Source: an uncultured Bacillaceae bacterium (GTDB lineage Bacteria; Bacillota; Bacilli; Bacillales; Cytobacillaceae). From it: a stretch of DNA of 64,000 nt. Below are positions 22,466 through 32,566 of this stretch, one piece after another. The position numbers and the translations under genes were made by a program. Numbering within the stretch: the first letter of the stretch is position 1; each line of letters opens with the position of its first letter. The stretch is from the NCBI GenBank assembly GCA_937995745.1, contig CALKIU010000069.1, forward strand, positions 1 to 64,000, written 5' to 3'. Under the pieces are notes generated by a model. That model saw only the letters and a program-made list of their open reading frames with translations. It made no database searches and was not told the origin of the DNA.

Positions 22466-23446
22466 ATGAAACAATTGACATTTGCCCGTCACCGCCGTTT
22501 AAGACAATCTGCCGCCATGCGCTCACTCGTTCGTGAACATCATCTCCGCGTGGATGATTTGATTTATCCTTTGTTTGTAGCGGAAGGAAATGACATCAAA
22601 AAAGAAGTTTCTTCCATGCCGGGAGTTTATCAATTGTCGCTCGATCATTTGATGGAAGAGGTCGAAGAAGTCGTTTCCCTGGGGATAAAAGCCGTGCTGC
22701 TGTTCGGAATTCCTCTGGAAAAGGATGAGGTGGGTTCACAAGCTTACCATGACCACGGGATCGTGCAGGAAGCGACCCGTTTCATTAAAAAGCATTATCC
22801 GGATTTGATTGTGGTGGCCGATACTTGTTTATGCGAATATACAAGCCACGGACATTGCGGAATAGTCGAAAACGGAGAAGTGCTGAATGACCCGTCCCTT
22901 GAGCTGCTGGTAAAAGCGGCGGTCAGCCAGGCGAAGGCGGGAGCGGACATTATCGCCCCCTCCAATATGATGGACGGATTTGTGGCAGCGATTCGGGCCG
23001 GTCTTGATGAAGCCGGATTTGAACACGTGCCGATCATGTCCTATGCCGTCAAATACGCATCGGCCTTTTTCGGACCGTTCAGGGAAGCGGCGGAAAGCGC
23101 GCCCCAGTTTGGAGACCGGAAATCGTACCAGATGGATCCGGCCAACCGTCTCGAGGCTTTGAGGGAAGCCGAATCGGATGTGCGGGAAGGGGCCGACTTT
23201 TTAATGGTGAAACCGGGACTTCCATATTTGGATATTGTCCGCGATATCAAAAACCATTTCCATTTGCCCGTTGTCGTTTACAATGTCAGCGGCGAATATT
23301 CGATGGTAAAAGCCGCCGCTCAAAACGGCTGGATTGACGAAAAAGCGGTCGTGATGGAAATGCTGACCGGCATGAAGAGGGCAGGCGCCGACATCATCAT
23401 CACCTATCACGCCAAAGACGCGGCCAGATGGTTGAAAGAAAATTAA
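22466..23446 (+). CDS. hemB: Porphobilinogen synthase (delta-aminolevulinic acid dehydratase)
   Basis: 326 residues. It condenses two 5-aminolevulinates. The zinc cysteines are in [14 protein letters not shown], and the two Schiff-base lysines in [15 protein letters not shown] and [15 protein letters not shown] 22466 follows TGGAGGT; the ATG at 22451 lies inside that site and was rejected. Confidence 0.97.
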   Translation: MKQLTFARHRRLRQSAAMRSLVREHHLRVDDLIYPLFVAEGNDIKKEVSSMPGVYQLSLDHLMEEVEEVVSLGIKAVLLFGIPLEKDEVGSQAYHDHGIVQEATRFIKKHYPDLIVVADTCLCEYTSHGHCGIVENGEVLNDPSLELLVKAAVSQAKAGADIIAPSNMMDGFVAAIRAGLDEAGFEHVPIMSYAVKYASAFFGPFREAAESAPQFGDRKSYQMDPANRLEALREAESDVREGADFLMVKPGLPYLDIVRDIKNHFHLPVVVYNVSGEYSMVKAAAQNGWIDEKAVVMEMLTGMKRAGADIIITYHAKDAARWLKEN

Positions 23447-23620
23447 AGCGTCCCGAAAACGGAATGATTTCGTGAAAGCCGGAACATTCTGCCCCGGATA
23501 TTGGAATTCCGGCGCGGTCCGTTGAACGGAAAACACGTTGATGAACTTCCTTGATACAGGAATTTTTCCAGTCCAAATAAAGCGCATTCGTAGATAAACA
23601 AAACGGAATGAGGGATGTTT

Positions 23621-24910
23621 ATGCGAACGTATGATAAGTCGATTGAAGCATATAAAGAAGCCGTCCAGTTGATGCCGGGCGGAGTAAACAGTCCTGTCCG
23701 CGCTTTCAAATCGGTCGGCATGAATCCGATATTTATGGAAAAAGGAAAAGGGTCGAAAATCTATGATATTGACGGCAACGAGTACATTGATTATGTCCTG
23801 TCCTGGGGGCCGTTAATCCTCGGCCACGCGAATGACAAGGTGGTCGAGGCGTTGAAAGAAGTGGTCGAAAACGGGACAAGTTTCGGCGCTCCGACATTGA
23901 TGGAAAATAAACTGGCCAAATTGGTCAAAGAACGGGTGCCGTCCGTTGAAATTGTCCGGATGGTCAATTCCGGCACGGAAGCGACGATGAGCGCCCTCCG
24001 GCTCGCCCGCGGATATACGGGACGGAACAAAATACTAAAATTTGAAGGCTGCTATCACGGGCACGGCGATTCTTTGTTAATCAAAGCCGGTTCCGGAGTG
24101 GCCACCCTCGGTTTGCCCGACAGTCCGGGAGTGCCGGCAGGACTGGCCCAAAATACGATTACTGTCGCTTACAACGATTTGGACGGGGTCAAATATGCCT
24201 TTGAACAATACGGCGACGATATTGCCTGTGTCATCGTGGAACCTGTTGCCGGCAACATGGGGGTTGTGCCGCCCGTGCCCGGATTTCTGGAAGGTTTGCG
24301 GGAGATTACGAAACAATACGGTGCGCTCCTCATCTTTGATGAGGTCATGACCGGCTTCCGCGTCGATTATCATTGTGCACAGGGCTATTTTAACGTAACC
24401 CCGGACTTGACTTGTCTCGGAAAAGTGATTGGCGGAGGACTTCCTGTCGGAGCCTACGGCGGCCGTGCCGATATTATGGAATTAGTTGCTCCGAGCGGTC
24501 CCGTCTACCAGGCGGGTACGTTGTCGGGAAATCCTTTGGCGATGACCGCCGGATATGCAACGCTGTCCCAATTGACTCCCGAAGTGTATAAAGAATTTGA
24601 AAGAAAAGCCGACCGTCTGCAGCAAGGAATTGAAGCGGCAGCTGAAAAATACGGCATTCCGGTTTGTGTCAACCGGGCCGGTTCGATGCTCGGATTCTTC
24701 TTTACCGACAAAAAAGTGATGAATTATGAAACAGCAAAAACTTCCAACCTGGAGTATTTTGCAAAGTACTATCGTGAGATGGCGAACCAAGGCATTTTCC
24801 TGCCGCCATCGCAATTTGAAGGTTTGTTCTTGTCCACTGCCCACACGGATGAAGATATTGAAAAGACCATTGCGGCCGTCGAAGTAGCTTTTTCAAAGCT
24901 GAAGGAATAG
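23621..24910 (+). CDS. hemL: Glutamate-1-semialdehyde 2,1-aminomutase
   Basis: 429 residues. This PLP enzyme makes 5-aminolevulinate from glutamate semialdehyde. Typical segments are [17 protein letters not shown] at the N terminus, [28 protein letters not shown], and the PLP lysine in [16 protein letters not shown]. The start MRTYDKS (ATG 23621) matches the family start and has GAGGG six bases before it; ATG 23615 is part of the site. Confidence 0.97.
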   Translation: MRTYDKSIEAYKEAVQLMPGGVNSPVRAFKSVGMNPIFMEKGKGSKIYDIDGNEYIDYVLSWGPLILGHANDKVVEALKEVVENGTSFGAPTLMENKLAKLVKERVPSVEIVRMVNSGTEATMSALRLARGYTGRNKILKFEGCYHGHGDSLLIKAGSGVATLGLPDSPGVPAGLAQNTITVAYNDLDGVKYAFEQYGDDIACVIVEPVAGNMGVVPPVPGFLEGLREITKQYGALLIFDEVMTGFRVDYHCAQGYFNVTPDLTCLGKVIGGGLPVGAYGGRADIMELVAPSGPVYQAGTLSGNPLAMTAGYATLSQLTPEVYKEFERKADRLQQGIEAAAEKYGIPVCVNRAGSMLGFFFTDKKVMNYETAKTSNLEYFAKYYREMANQGIFLPPSQFEGLFLSTAHTDEDIEKTIAAVEVAFSKLKE

Positions 24911-25017
24911 TTTTGCAAACGGCGCCATAACCGGAGGGAAACGATAACAACGTTTGAACGGCAACGCGAAGAATCCCCTTTAGCGTCCGCTCAAACATTC
25001 GGTTTACCGGGAATTTG

Positions 25018-25064
25018 AAACCGGCACTGTTTGGAACATGCTTCTGAACAGCGCCGGTTTTTTG
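25018..25064 (+). terminator. Terminator after hemL
   Basis: AAACCGGC/GCCGGTTT stem extended by CTGTT/AACAG, followed by a T run. It ends the hem operon. Confidence 0.8.
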
Positions 25065-25095
25065 TGCCCTTTTTCCAAACCTTTCCGCCTTTTTA

Positions 25096-25124
25096 TCATA
25101 AAGAAATGCCGGAAGTCATAAATT
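25096..25124 (+). promoter_or_regulatory. Candidate sigma-E promoter of spoVID-ysxE
   Basis: TCATAAA (25096-25102), 14 bases, and CATAAATT (25117-25124) resemble the mother-cell sigma-E consensus (KMATATT-N14-CATACAHT). spoVID of B. subtilis is a sigma-E gene, which agrees. Confidence 0.6.
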
Positions 25125-25173
25125 TGTAAAGACGTAGGATATGGGAGATGGGAAGCGAAAGGAGGAACCGCTT

Positions 25174-26355
25174 TTGACTGAAGGTAACGAATCAACGTTG
25201 CGTTTTACTCTCGAGGAATCGGTCTGGTTTAAAAAGGGACAGGAAGTTTCGGAGTTAATTTCTATTTCGCTTGATCCGGACATTACGATTCATGAAGAAG
25301 ATCAATATGTCATCATTAAAGGATTTTTGCAATTAACGGGCGAGTACAAAAGGCACGGCGATTTGGATTCCGATGAAGAATTGCCGGCTTCGCCGAAATT
25401 TGTGCAAATGGTAGAACATCGCCACGGGGATGTTTTTGAGTTTATACACCGGTTTCCCGTAGACATTATGATTCCGGTAAACAGGATAAAAAATACGGAA
25501 GATATTGAAGTAGTCATTGAATCGTTTGATTATCACCTGCCAGAGAGAAGCTGTTTGAAGTTGGTGGCTGATTTAACAATCAGCGGGCTTAGTAATGAAG
25601 AAGAAAACAATCTTCCGGATGAACACGGCAGCGGAATCCAACACGCCGTAATCCGCCCCCTTCACTTTGACAATTCAGCGCAACGTCCCCTTGAGGAGAC
25701 GCAGAGAGAATCGCCGCAGGAGCATCGTCCGTCAACGGAAGAAAATGCAGGTGAAGATTTGTTTGCTCCGTTTTCGGCCGCGGCAAGAAAACAACTTGAA
25801 CCGGAGAAGGAGAAAATCCTTCCTTTAGCGCCTGAATGGACGGCGGTCCGGTCTGAAACGGAAAGAACCGATTCCCGGGACAGGAAAGAGAATACGGAAA
25901 TGGAGGCAGTAAATCTGCAAAACCGCGGCGAAAGAAGGGAAGAACCGGAGCCTGTTGCTGACCGGCCGGAAGGATCATCGTTATCGGCAGCCGGGGAAGG
26001 GGAAAGTTTTCGTTTGGCGGAGAGAGAAAAAAGCGCCGGAAATGTGAGCGAAGCGGGCGAACCGGATGAAGAATCGTCATCCTTCCAGCCCGATCTGGCT
26101 TTTAAGGAGAAAAAGAAAAAAGAAAAGAAAGACGGCATCTCTCTCGCGGAATTTTTCGCCCGCAAAGAAGAGGAAGACGAGGTGGCGAGATTAAAAGTAT
26201 GCATTGTTCAACAAGGCGACACAATTGAAACCATTGCCGAGCGGTATGATGTTTCCGTGCAAAGCATTTTAAAAATCAATGATATGGATATGAACCAAGA
26301 TGTTCAAACGGGACAGGTATTGTACATTCCGGAGCCCGCAGTGAACAAATCATAA
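25174..26355 (+). CDS. spoVID: Spore morphogenetic protein SpoVID
   Basis: 393 residues with the TTG start at 25174, the length of the B. subtilis protein; AAAGGAGG lies nine bases upstream. The conserved N-terminal domain is clear (RFTLEESVWFKKGQEVSEL, then ISLDPDI and LQLTGEYK). The middle (about 155-330) is low-complexity and rich in Glu, Ser and Arg. A C-terminal LysM domain occupies about residues 340-388 (QQGDTIETIAERYDVS...LYIPEP). SpoVID drives encasement of the forespore by the coat and binds SafA. It is paired with ysxE as in B. subtilis. Confidence 0.94.
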   Translation: MTEGNESTLRFTLEESVWFKKGQEVSELISISLDPDITIHEEDQYVIIKGFLQLTGEYKRHGDLDSDEELPASPKFVQMVEHRHGDVFEFIHRFPVDIMIPVNRIKNTEDIEVVIESFDYHLPERSCLKLVADLTISGLSNEEENNLPDEHGSGIQHAVIRPLHFDNSAQRPLEETQRESPQEHRPSTEENAGEDLFAPFSAAARKQLEPEKEKILPLAPEWTAVRSETERTDSRDRKENTEMEAVNLQNRGERREEPEPVADRPEGSSLSAAGEGESFRLAEREKSAGNVSEAGEPDEESSSFQPDLAFKEKKKKEKKDGISLAEFFARKEEEDEVARLKVCIVQQGDTIETIAERYDVSVQSILKINDMDMNQDVQTGQVLYIPEPAVNKS

Positions 26356-26369
26356 AGAAGTGACACTGC

Positions 26370-27413
26370 ATGAAAGAAGAAACGCTGGCGTCCCTGGAAG
26401 CCGTTTTGCGCCATTTTGCCATTAAGCCGCGTTATTTTGAAAGGCACGGCCGGGTTTTTAAAATTTTTTCCGATAAAGGGATTTTTGCTTTAAAGCGGAT
26501 TTCCGCCTATTCGGGAACCGGTTTTATCCGCCATTTGCAGTTTTTATTTCAAAGAGGGTATCACCGCATCGTTCCCGTATATCCGACTGTTGACGGACGT
26601 TATGGAGTGTTGGATCATCATTACCTGTACTATTTGATGCCTTGGCTGCCAAACAAAATAAAGGAAGAACGCAGCAGGCGGCAACAACAGATGTTCCGCG
26701 AACTGGCACGGCTGCACGGCTTGTCGGTGCGGAAAGTTTTTATCAAAACAGAAGACAAAGCCGCCTATTACGAAAAAACGGTTCATGAATGGGAGAAAGA
26801 CGAGGAATTTCTGGAAGGTTTTATGGAGCAGTGCGAAAACCGGGTGTATATGTCTCCCTTTGAGCTGTTGTTTTGTTTGTACTATATAGATGTATTCCGT
26901 GCCCAGCAATATGCGAAAGAGAAGTTTCACAGATGGTTTAAACAAACGGGAGAAAAGGAAGACGCAAGGATTGTTCTGGTTCACGGAAATATTTCTCCGG
27001 AACATTTTGTTTATGATGACAAAGGTTACGGGTATTTTATTAATTTTGAAAAAAGCCGGCCCGGTTCGCCGTTAATGGACCTCCTTCCCTTTCTGTCGCG
27101 GGTGCTCCGGACTTTCCCGCAACAATGCGATGAATGTGTGGACTGGATCAATGTATACTTCAAGCATTTTCCGTTAACGGAAGAGGAAATGCTTCTTTTT
27201 CAAAGTTATTTTTCCCGGCCTTGGCCGATCATCCGCACGGTTGCCGCCTATTTTCAAACGGGCGAACCCGATGAAAGACGGTTTGTGGAGGAGTTGCAGC
27301 GGAATTATTGGCTGTTGAAAAATACAGAGTATGTCGTGATGAGATTGGAGGAAATGGAGCGGAGAAGAAAGGAACAGGAGGCGCTGGATGAACACTTGGC
27401 CGACAATAAATAA
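26370..27413 (+). CDS. ysxE: Spore coat-associated kinase-fold protein YsxE (CotS family)
   Basis: 347 residues, 14 bases after spoVID. The fold is that of aminoglycoside phosphotransferase/CotS-type proteins: an N-terminal FALKRISA segment where a kinase lysine would sit, and VLVHGNISPEHFVYDD in place of the catalytic loop HGDxxxxN. The usual aspartate and asparagine of the loop are thus altered (HGN, EHF). The following DFG-like site reads NFEKSRPG. This suggests a pseudokinase, as far as can be judged by eye. The C-terminal tail is charged and helical. Confidence 0.88.
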   Translation: MKEETLASLEAVLRHFAIKPRYFERHGRVFKIFSDKGIFALKRISAYSGTGFIRHLQFLFQRGYHRIVPVYPTVDGRYGVLDHHYLYYLMPWLPNKIKEERSRRQQQMFRELARLHGLSVRKVFIKTEDKAAYYEKTVHEWEKDEEFLEGFMEQCENRVYMSPFELLFCLYYIDVFRAQQYAKEKFHRWFKQTGEKEDARIVLVHGNISPEHFVYDDKGYGYFINFEKSRPGSPLMDLLPFLSRVLRTFPQQCDECVDWINVYFKHFPLTEEEMLLFQSYFSRPWPIIRTVAAYFQTGEPDERRFVEELQRNYWLLKNTEYVVMRLEEMERRRKEQEALDEHLADNK

Positions 27414-27429
27414 TCGAACGGTCTGTTAC

Positions 27430-27486
27430 GGGGCTGACTCTTAGTTGCCGCGTACTTTGGCAATTAAGAGTCAGCTTCTTTTTAAA
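27430..27486. terminator. Terminator after ysxE, overlapping the end of the opposed small gene
   Basis: A 17-bp stem from GCTGACTCTTAGTTGCC (27433-27449) and GGCAATTAAGAGTCAGC (27459-27475), followed by TTCTTTTT. The T-rich end holds the stop codon of the minus-strand gene, so the hairpin probably serves both genes. Confidence 0.8.
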
Positions 27487-27673
27487 TCCATTCCATATGA
27501 AGCGCGGCGGCAAGAAAGATGAGAGCGGCCAGCAGCAGGAGATCAAACGGAGTAGGAAATAAAAGGGTCCTTATTCCTTGAAAAACAGATACCGGGATAA
27601 TGAACTGCCGGCACACGTTTCTGAGAGTCAAAACGAACGGGGGAAGTTTGTAAGGGTTAAATTTTTTTCCCAT
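27482..27673 (-). CDS. Small membrane protein of unknown function
   Basis: 63 residues, starting MGKKFNPYKL, with a hydrophobic C-terminal segment (about residues 43-58, DLLLLAALIFLAAALH) that should span the membrane. The ATG has AAGGAA eight bases upstream on the minus strand, and the stop lies at the foot of the convergent terminator. Both features support a real gene. I do not recognise a family. Confidence 0.6.
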   Translation of the reverse strand: MGKKFNPYKLPPFVLTLRNVCRQFIIPVSVFQGIRTLLFPTPFDLLLLAALIFLAAALHMEWI

Positions 27674-27806
27674 GGCGATCAGTTCCTTATGTCAAATATT
27701 TGGTCAATATTAATCTATGTTTTTTTCTCAACCGGTGCGACATATGCATACAACCGTTTTCCTTTGGAATAAGAGGTATTATTTGTCGTAAAATTGGCTA
27801 TTCTTG

Positions 27807-27836
27807 TTGACGAGGGTCCGCCAATTTCGATACTAT
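27807..27836 (+). promoter_or_regulatory. Sigma-A promoter of valS
   Basis: TTGACG (27807-27812), 18 bases and TACTAT (27831-27836), just ahead of the T-box leader. Confidence 0.6.
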
Positions 27837-27865
27837 AATAAATAGACTAAAATAAAATAAGAAAA

Positions 27866-28180
27866 GGCGATGACAGGGAAAGTACAAAGGATGCCATGCT
27901 TTACAGAGAGGAAAACTTTTGGCTGCGAGGTTTTCCAAGCATGCCCCGCGGAAAGTCCCCCTCGAGCTGCTTTTGCGAACGAACTTTTTGTTCCAGTAGT
28001 AAAAGACGGGAAGACCGTTACCTGATTGAGTGCCAATTGCAGCGGGCAAGCATATGCGTGCACAACCGGACACCCCGCTGAAACCGCATGCCGAAAATGC
28101 GGATGGCTGCTGGTGATTGGAAAAAAGGTGGTACCGCGAATAATCCATTCGTCCTTTTATGACGGGTGGTTTTTTATTTT
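27866..28180 (+). promoter_or_regulatory. T-box riboswitch, valine type, upstream of valS
   Basis: Stem I starts at GCGATGACAGGGAAAGTAC. The strand AAGCATGCC, which pairs with the upstream GCCATGCTT, leads into a specifier side reading GGAAAGTCCCC, with GTC (valine) at 27955-27957. The T-box AAGGTGGTACCGCG lies at 28125-28138. The terminator stem CCATTCGTC/GACGGGTGG (28145-28169) is followed by TTTTTTATTTT. The specifier is one base further from the GAA trinucleotide than in the leucine T-box of this window. Confidence 0.93.
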
Positions 28181-28295
28181 GCAACGGATTCTGCCGGGGA
28201 AACAAATTTTTTCTTACATAAAAACAACCTGTTTCGAATTGGAACGGAAAAAGGAATTGCCTGAAAACCAATTTAAGGAGAAAGGAAGTTGCTGC

Positions 28296-30941
28296 GTGTC
28301 GAACGAAATCACCATGCCTGCAAAGTACAACCATAAGACGGTAGAGGAAGGCCGCTATGAATGGTGGTTGAAAGGGAAATTTTTTGAGGCGAAAGATGAT
28401 GAATCGAAACAACCGTTTACGATTGTGATCCCGCCGCCAAATGTGACGGGAAAGCTTCATTTGGGCCATGCTTGGGACACGGCCCTTCAAGACATTATTA
28501 CACGTATGAAAAGGATGCAGGGCTATGACGTGTTATGGCTTCCGGGCATGGACCATGCCGGGATTGCCACCCAGGCAAAAGTGGAGGAAAAACTCCGCAA
28601 TGAAAGAAAAAGCCGCCATGATTTAGGACGGGAAAAATTTCTTGAAGAAGTATGGAAATGGAAAGAAACATACGCCAGCCATATCCGCGAACAATGGGCC
28701 AAACTGGGTCTCGGTCTGGATTATACCCGCGAGCGGTTCACCCTTGATGAGGGATTGTCCAGAGCCGTCCGTGAAGTGTTTATCTCCTTGTACCGGAAAG
28801 GGTTGATCTACAGAGGGGAATATATCATCAACTGGGACCCGGTTACGCAAACGGCACTGTCCGATATTGAAGTGGTTTACAAAGAAATCAAGGGTAATTT
28901 ATATCATATGAAATACCCGCTCGCAGACGGGTCGGGACATATTGAAATAGCCACCACCCGCCCGGAAACGATGCTCGGCGATACAGCTGTCGCCGTTCAT
29001 CCTGATGATGAACGTTACAAGCATTTGGTTGGCAAAACGGTCATTCTTCCGATTGTCGGCCGGGAAATTCCCATTATTGCCGATGAATATGTGGATATGG
29101 AATTCGGTTCCGGCGCCGTAAAAATCACCCCGGCCCATGACCCGAACGACTTTGAAGTCGGAAACCGCCATAATCTTGAAAGAGTCCTTGTCATGAATGA
29201 AGATGGAACGATGAACGAAAATGCCGGAAAATATCAGGGAATGGATCGTTTCGAATGCCGCAAGCAAATCGTCAAAGATCTCCAGGAACAAGGCGTTCTC
29301 TTTAAAATTGAAGAGCACATCCATTCCGTGGGGCACTCTGAACGGAGCGGAGCGATCATTGAGCCGTATTTGTCCACGCAATGGTTTGTCAAAATGAAAC
29401 CTCTAGCCGAGGCAGCGATCGCTCTTCAGAAAGATGAAGAGAAGAAGGTCCGCTTTGTTCCGGAGCGGTTTGAAAAAACGTATTTGCACTGGCTGGAAAA
29501 CATCCGCGATTGGTGCATTTCCCGCCAACTTTGGTGGGGTCATCGCATACCGGCCTGGTATCATAAAGAAACAGGCGAAATCTATGTGGATCATGAACCG
29601 CCGGAGGATATCGAAAACTGGGAACAAGACCCGGATGTTCTTGATACGTGGTTCAGTTCGGCATTATGGCCGTTTTCAACGATGGGCTGGCCTGATGAAG
29701 ATGCGCCCGATTACAAACGGTACTATCCGACCGATGTGCTCGTGACCGGTTATGACATCATTTTCTTCTGGGTAGCCAGAATGATCTTCCAAGGCCTTGA
29801 ATTTACCGGCCGGCGTCCGTTCAAAGATGTCTTAATCCATGGGCTCGTCAGGGATGAGCTGGGAAGAAAAATGAGCAAATCCCTCGGCAACGGGGTCGAC
29901 CCGATGGACGTCATAGAACAATACGGAGCCGATTCACTGCGCTTTTTCCTGACGACCGGCGTGTCTCCGGGACAGGATATCCGCTTCAGTATGCAAAAAG
30001 TGGAATCCATCTGGAACTTTGCCAATAAAATTTGGAATGCTTCCCGCTTTGCGCTCATGAATATGGGCGGTTTGAAATATGAAGATATTGATTTGAGCGG
30101 GGAGAAGAGCGTTGCTGACAAATGGATTTTAACGCGCTTGAATGAAACGATTAAAACGGTGACAAGACTCTCCGAACGCTATGAATTCGGGGAAGTCGGC
30201 CGGACCTTATACAACTTCATCTGGGACGATTTGTGCGACTGGTATATTGAAATGGCCAAACTGCCCCTTTATGGAGAAGATGAAGCGGCCAAGAAAACGA
30301 CCAGATCCGTGCTTGCCTATGTGCTCGACAATACATTGCGGCTGCTGCATCCATTCATGCCGTTTATTACGGAAGAGATTTGGCAAAACCTTCCGCATGA
30401 AGGCGAATCGATTACGGTCGCCAAATGGCCGGAAGCGGACGAGTCGTTGTCCGACTATAAAGCTGCGGAAGAAATGAAACTTCTCGTTGATACGATTCGC
30501 GCCGTCCGCAATATCCGGGCAGAAGTGAACACGCCTTTAAGCAAGAAAATTAAAATGCTTGTAAAGGTGAATAATGATACCGTCCTGGAGACTCTGGAAA
30601 AGAACCGGGTCTATCTTGAACGGTTTTGCAATCCGGAAGAATTGACGATCGGAAAAGGTATTGCCGTTCCCGACAAGGCGATGACGGCGGTTGTTTCCGG
30701 CGCCGAAATCATTCTTCCCCTGGAAGGATTGATAAATATAGAGGAAGAAGTGGCCCGCCTCCGCAAAGAACTCGAGCGGTTGAACAAAGAGGTGGAGCGG
30801 GTGCAAAAGAAATTGAGCAATGAAAACTTCCTCAAAAAAGCTCCGGAAAAAATCGTCGCCGAAGAACGGGCAAAGGAAAAAGATTACCTGGAAAAACGGG
30901 CCGTTGTCGAACAGCGTTTGAAGGAATTGACGGAAAAATAA
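28296..30941 (+). CDS. valS: Valyl-tRNA synthetase
   Basis: 881 residues. Class I signatures: the HIGH-type HLGHA in [14 protein letters not shown] and KMSKSLGN. The CP1 editing domain lies between about residues 190 and 340 ([15 protein letters not shown]). A C-terminal coiled coil (about 815-881) is typical of ValS. The start is GTG 28296, behind AAGGAGAAAGGAAG. The same frame stays open upstream through the T-box RNA, but those codons are leader, not protein. Confidence 0.97.
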   Translation: MSNEITMPAKYNHKTVEEGRYEWWLKGKFFEAKDDESKQPFTIVIPPPNVTGKLHLGHAWDTALQDIITRMKRMQGYDVLWLPGMDHAGIATQAKVEEKLRNERKSRHDLGREKFLEEVWKWKETYASHIREQWAKLGLGLDYTRERFTLDEGLSRAVREVFISLYRKGLIYRGEYIINWDPVTQTALSDIEVVYKEIKGNLYHMKYPLADGSGHIEIATTRPETMLGDTAVAVHPDDERYKHLVGKTVILPIVGREIPIIADEYVDMEFGSGAVKITPAHDPNDFEVGNRHNLERVLVMNEDGTMNENAGKYQGMDRFECRKQIVKDLQEQGVLFKIEEHIHSVGHSERSGAIIEPYLSTQWFVKMKPLAEAAIALQKDEEKKVRFVPERFEKTYLHWLENIRDWCISRQLWWGHRIPAWYHKETGEIYVDHEPPEDIENWEQDPDVLDTWFSSALWPFSTMGWPDEDAPDYKRYYPTDVLVTGYDIIFFWVARMIFQGLEFTGRRPFKDVLIHGLVRDELGRKMSKSLGNGVDPMDVIEQYGADSLRFFLTTGVSPGQDIRFSMQKVESIWNFANKIWNASRFALMNMGGLKYEDIDLSGEKSVADKWILTRLNETIKTVTRLSERYEFGEVGRTLYNFIWDDLCDWYIEMAKLPLYGEDEAAKKTTRSVLAYVLDNTLRLLHPFMPFITEEIWQNLPHEGESITVAKWPEADESLSDYKAAEEMKLLVDTIRAVRNIRAEVNTPLSKKIKMLVKVNNDTVLETLEKNRVYLERFCNPEELTIGKGIAVPDKAMTAVVSGAEIILPLEGLINIEEEVARLRKELERLNKEVERVQKKLSNENFLKKAPEKIVAEERAKEKDYLEKRAVVEQRLKELTEK

Positions 30942-31088
30942 CGACATTTTCCAGTGCGGCCTTCTTTCTTCATGGAGGATGGCCGCCCCCTCTTTTTAGA
31001 AACTTTTTTCGATCCGGATTTGTTTTTTTTCGGGCAATGTTTTTTGATAAAAGTTTATAAAGTTTGCAGTTAGGCAAGGGTGAGGAGA

Positions 31089-32390
31089 ATGGAAGTAAAA
31101 ACCTATCAAGAGGCGCTTCAATGGATTCATTCGCGGACAAATCTCGGGATGAAGCCCGGTTTGAAAAGAATGGAGTGGCTGATGGAGAAACTCCGCCATC
31201 CTGAAAGGTATGTAAAAGTGATACATGTCGGCGGAACGAACGGAAAAGGCTCGACAATCGCTTATTTGCGGCAAATTCTTCAGGAAGCGGAATATAAAGT
31301 CGGTACATTTACTTCGCCTTATTTTGAAAAGTTTAACGAACGAATCAGTATCAACGGAACTCCCATCAGCGATGATGACCTGGTCAAATTAACGAACGTC
31401 ATCAAGCCCCTGTGCGAGGAGTTGGACGAAAGCGAACTGGGCGGACCGACTGAGTTTGAAGTGATTACGGCGATGGCCATTTATTATTTCGCCCGTATCA
31501 ACCCCGTTGATGTTGCCCTGTTTGAAGTGGGGCTGGGGGGAAGGCTCGATTCGACAAACGTTTTGTATCCGATTCTGACGATTATTACGAATATCGGAAA
31601 AGATCACACAAATTTCCTGGGAAATACATATGAAGAGATTGCTTTTGAGAAAGCCGGAATTATAAAAAGCGGAGTCACCCTCATTACCGGCGCCACGCAA
31701 CCTGAAGCGCTAAAGGTGCTTGAAGATAAAGCAAAAGAAAAGAGGGCGTCGGTTTATTTAAAAGACAGGGAATTCCGGATTACGGAACATGAACGATTGC
31801 CTGACGGCGAACGTTTTTCCGTCGAAACCATTTTTCAAACTTTAAATGGTCTCCGCATTTCGATGAAGGGGCGCCATCAGACGGAAAATGCCGCTTTGGC
31901 CGTGATGGCCGCCATCTATTTGAACAAATTGATTGCTTTTTATATTGAAGAGGAGCATATCCGGAACGGGCTGGCAAAAGCCGCCTGGCCGGGAAGATTT
32001 GAGATTGTGTCCGAATACCCTTTCGTTCTCATTGACGGCGCCCATAACGAAGAAGGAGCGGCGGCGCTTGTTGATGAGTTGAAAGCAAGATATTCCGGCA
32101 AAAAAATGAAAGTTGTTTTTGCCGCTCTTGAAGATAAGAATTGGGCCGGAATGATCAGCCGTTTTGACGAAATTGCCGATGAAATCATATTTACGGAATT
32201 TGATTTTCCGAGAGCGGCCAAAGCCGAAAAGCTGGCACAGCACAGCAGGGCCAAAAATAAGAAAGTGGTTCCGGACTGGAAAGAAGCCGTCAAGGAAGCG
32301 ACGGACGGGATGGGCGCCGAAGAAATGCTCGTCGTTACAGGGTCGCTGTACTTCATTCCGGAAGTAAAAAAATGGCTTCGCGGTCAATAA
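31089..32390 (+). CDS. folC: Folylpolyglutamate synthase / dihydrofolate synthase
   Basis: 433 residues. It adds glutamates to folates. The P-loop is HVGGTNGKGST (about residue 45). The Mur-ligase-type signatures EVGLGGRLDSTN and IGKDHTNFLGNTYEEIAFEKAGIIK follow, and the C-terminal domain has the LIDGAHNEEGAAAL segment. The start ATG 31089 follows AAGGGTGAGGAG; GTG 31080 is a possible alternative three codons upstream. A terminator follows. Confidence 0.96.
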   Translation: MEVKTYQEALQWIHSRTNLGMKPGLKRMEWLMEKLRHPERYVKVIHVGGTNGKGSTIAYLRQILQEAEYKVGTFTSPYFEKFNERISINGTPISDDDLVKLTNVIKPLCEELDESELGGPTEFEVITAMAIYYFARINPVDVALFEVGLGGRLDSTNVLYPILTIITNIGKDHTNFLGNTYEEIAFEKAGIIKSGVTLITGATQPEALKVLEDKAKEKRASVYLKDREFRITEHERLPDGERFSVETIFQTLNGLRISMKGRHQTENAALAVMAAIYLNKLIAFYIEEEHIRNGLAKAAWPGRFEIVSEYPFVLIDGAHNEEGAAALVDELKARYSGKKMKVVFAALEDKNWAGMISRFDEIADEIIFTEFDFPRAAKAEKLAQHSRAKNKKVVPDWKEAVKEATDGMGAEEMLVVTGSLYFIPEVKKWLRGQ

Positions 32391-32439
32391 AGCGAACCGG
32401 GCTGATTCAGACGACTTTGCCCGGCTGCGGGAAGTTGGA

Positions 32440-32468
32440 AAGCGGGAAATGTCCCGCTTTCTTTTTTG
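32440..32468 (+). terminator. Terminator after folC
   Basis: AGCGGGA (32441-32447) pairs with TCCCGCT (32452-32458) and is followed by TTCTTTTTT. Confidence 0.85.
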
Positions 32469-32566
32469 CGGATTTTTCCTGTTGTGCGGCGGTGAAAAAA
32501 AACCGGGAATTTTTTTTAAGTGTCAGGGAGTGTAGTTCCCTTTATTGAAGGCGGGAAATGTCCGTT

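Noticed and set aside
28026..28295. N-terminal extension of ValS
   Set aside because: The frame is open through the T-box RNA by chance. ValS homology and the ribosome binding site place the start at 28296.
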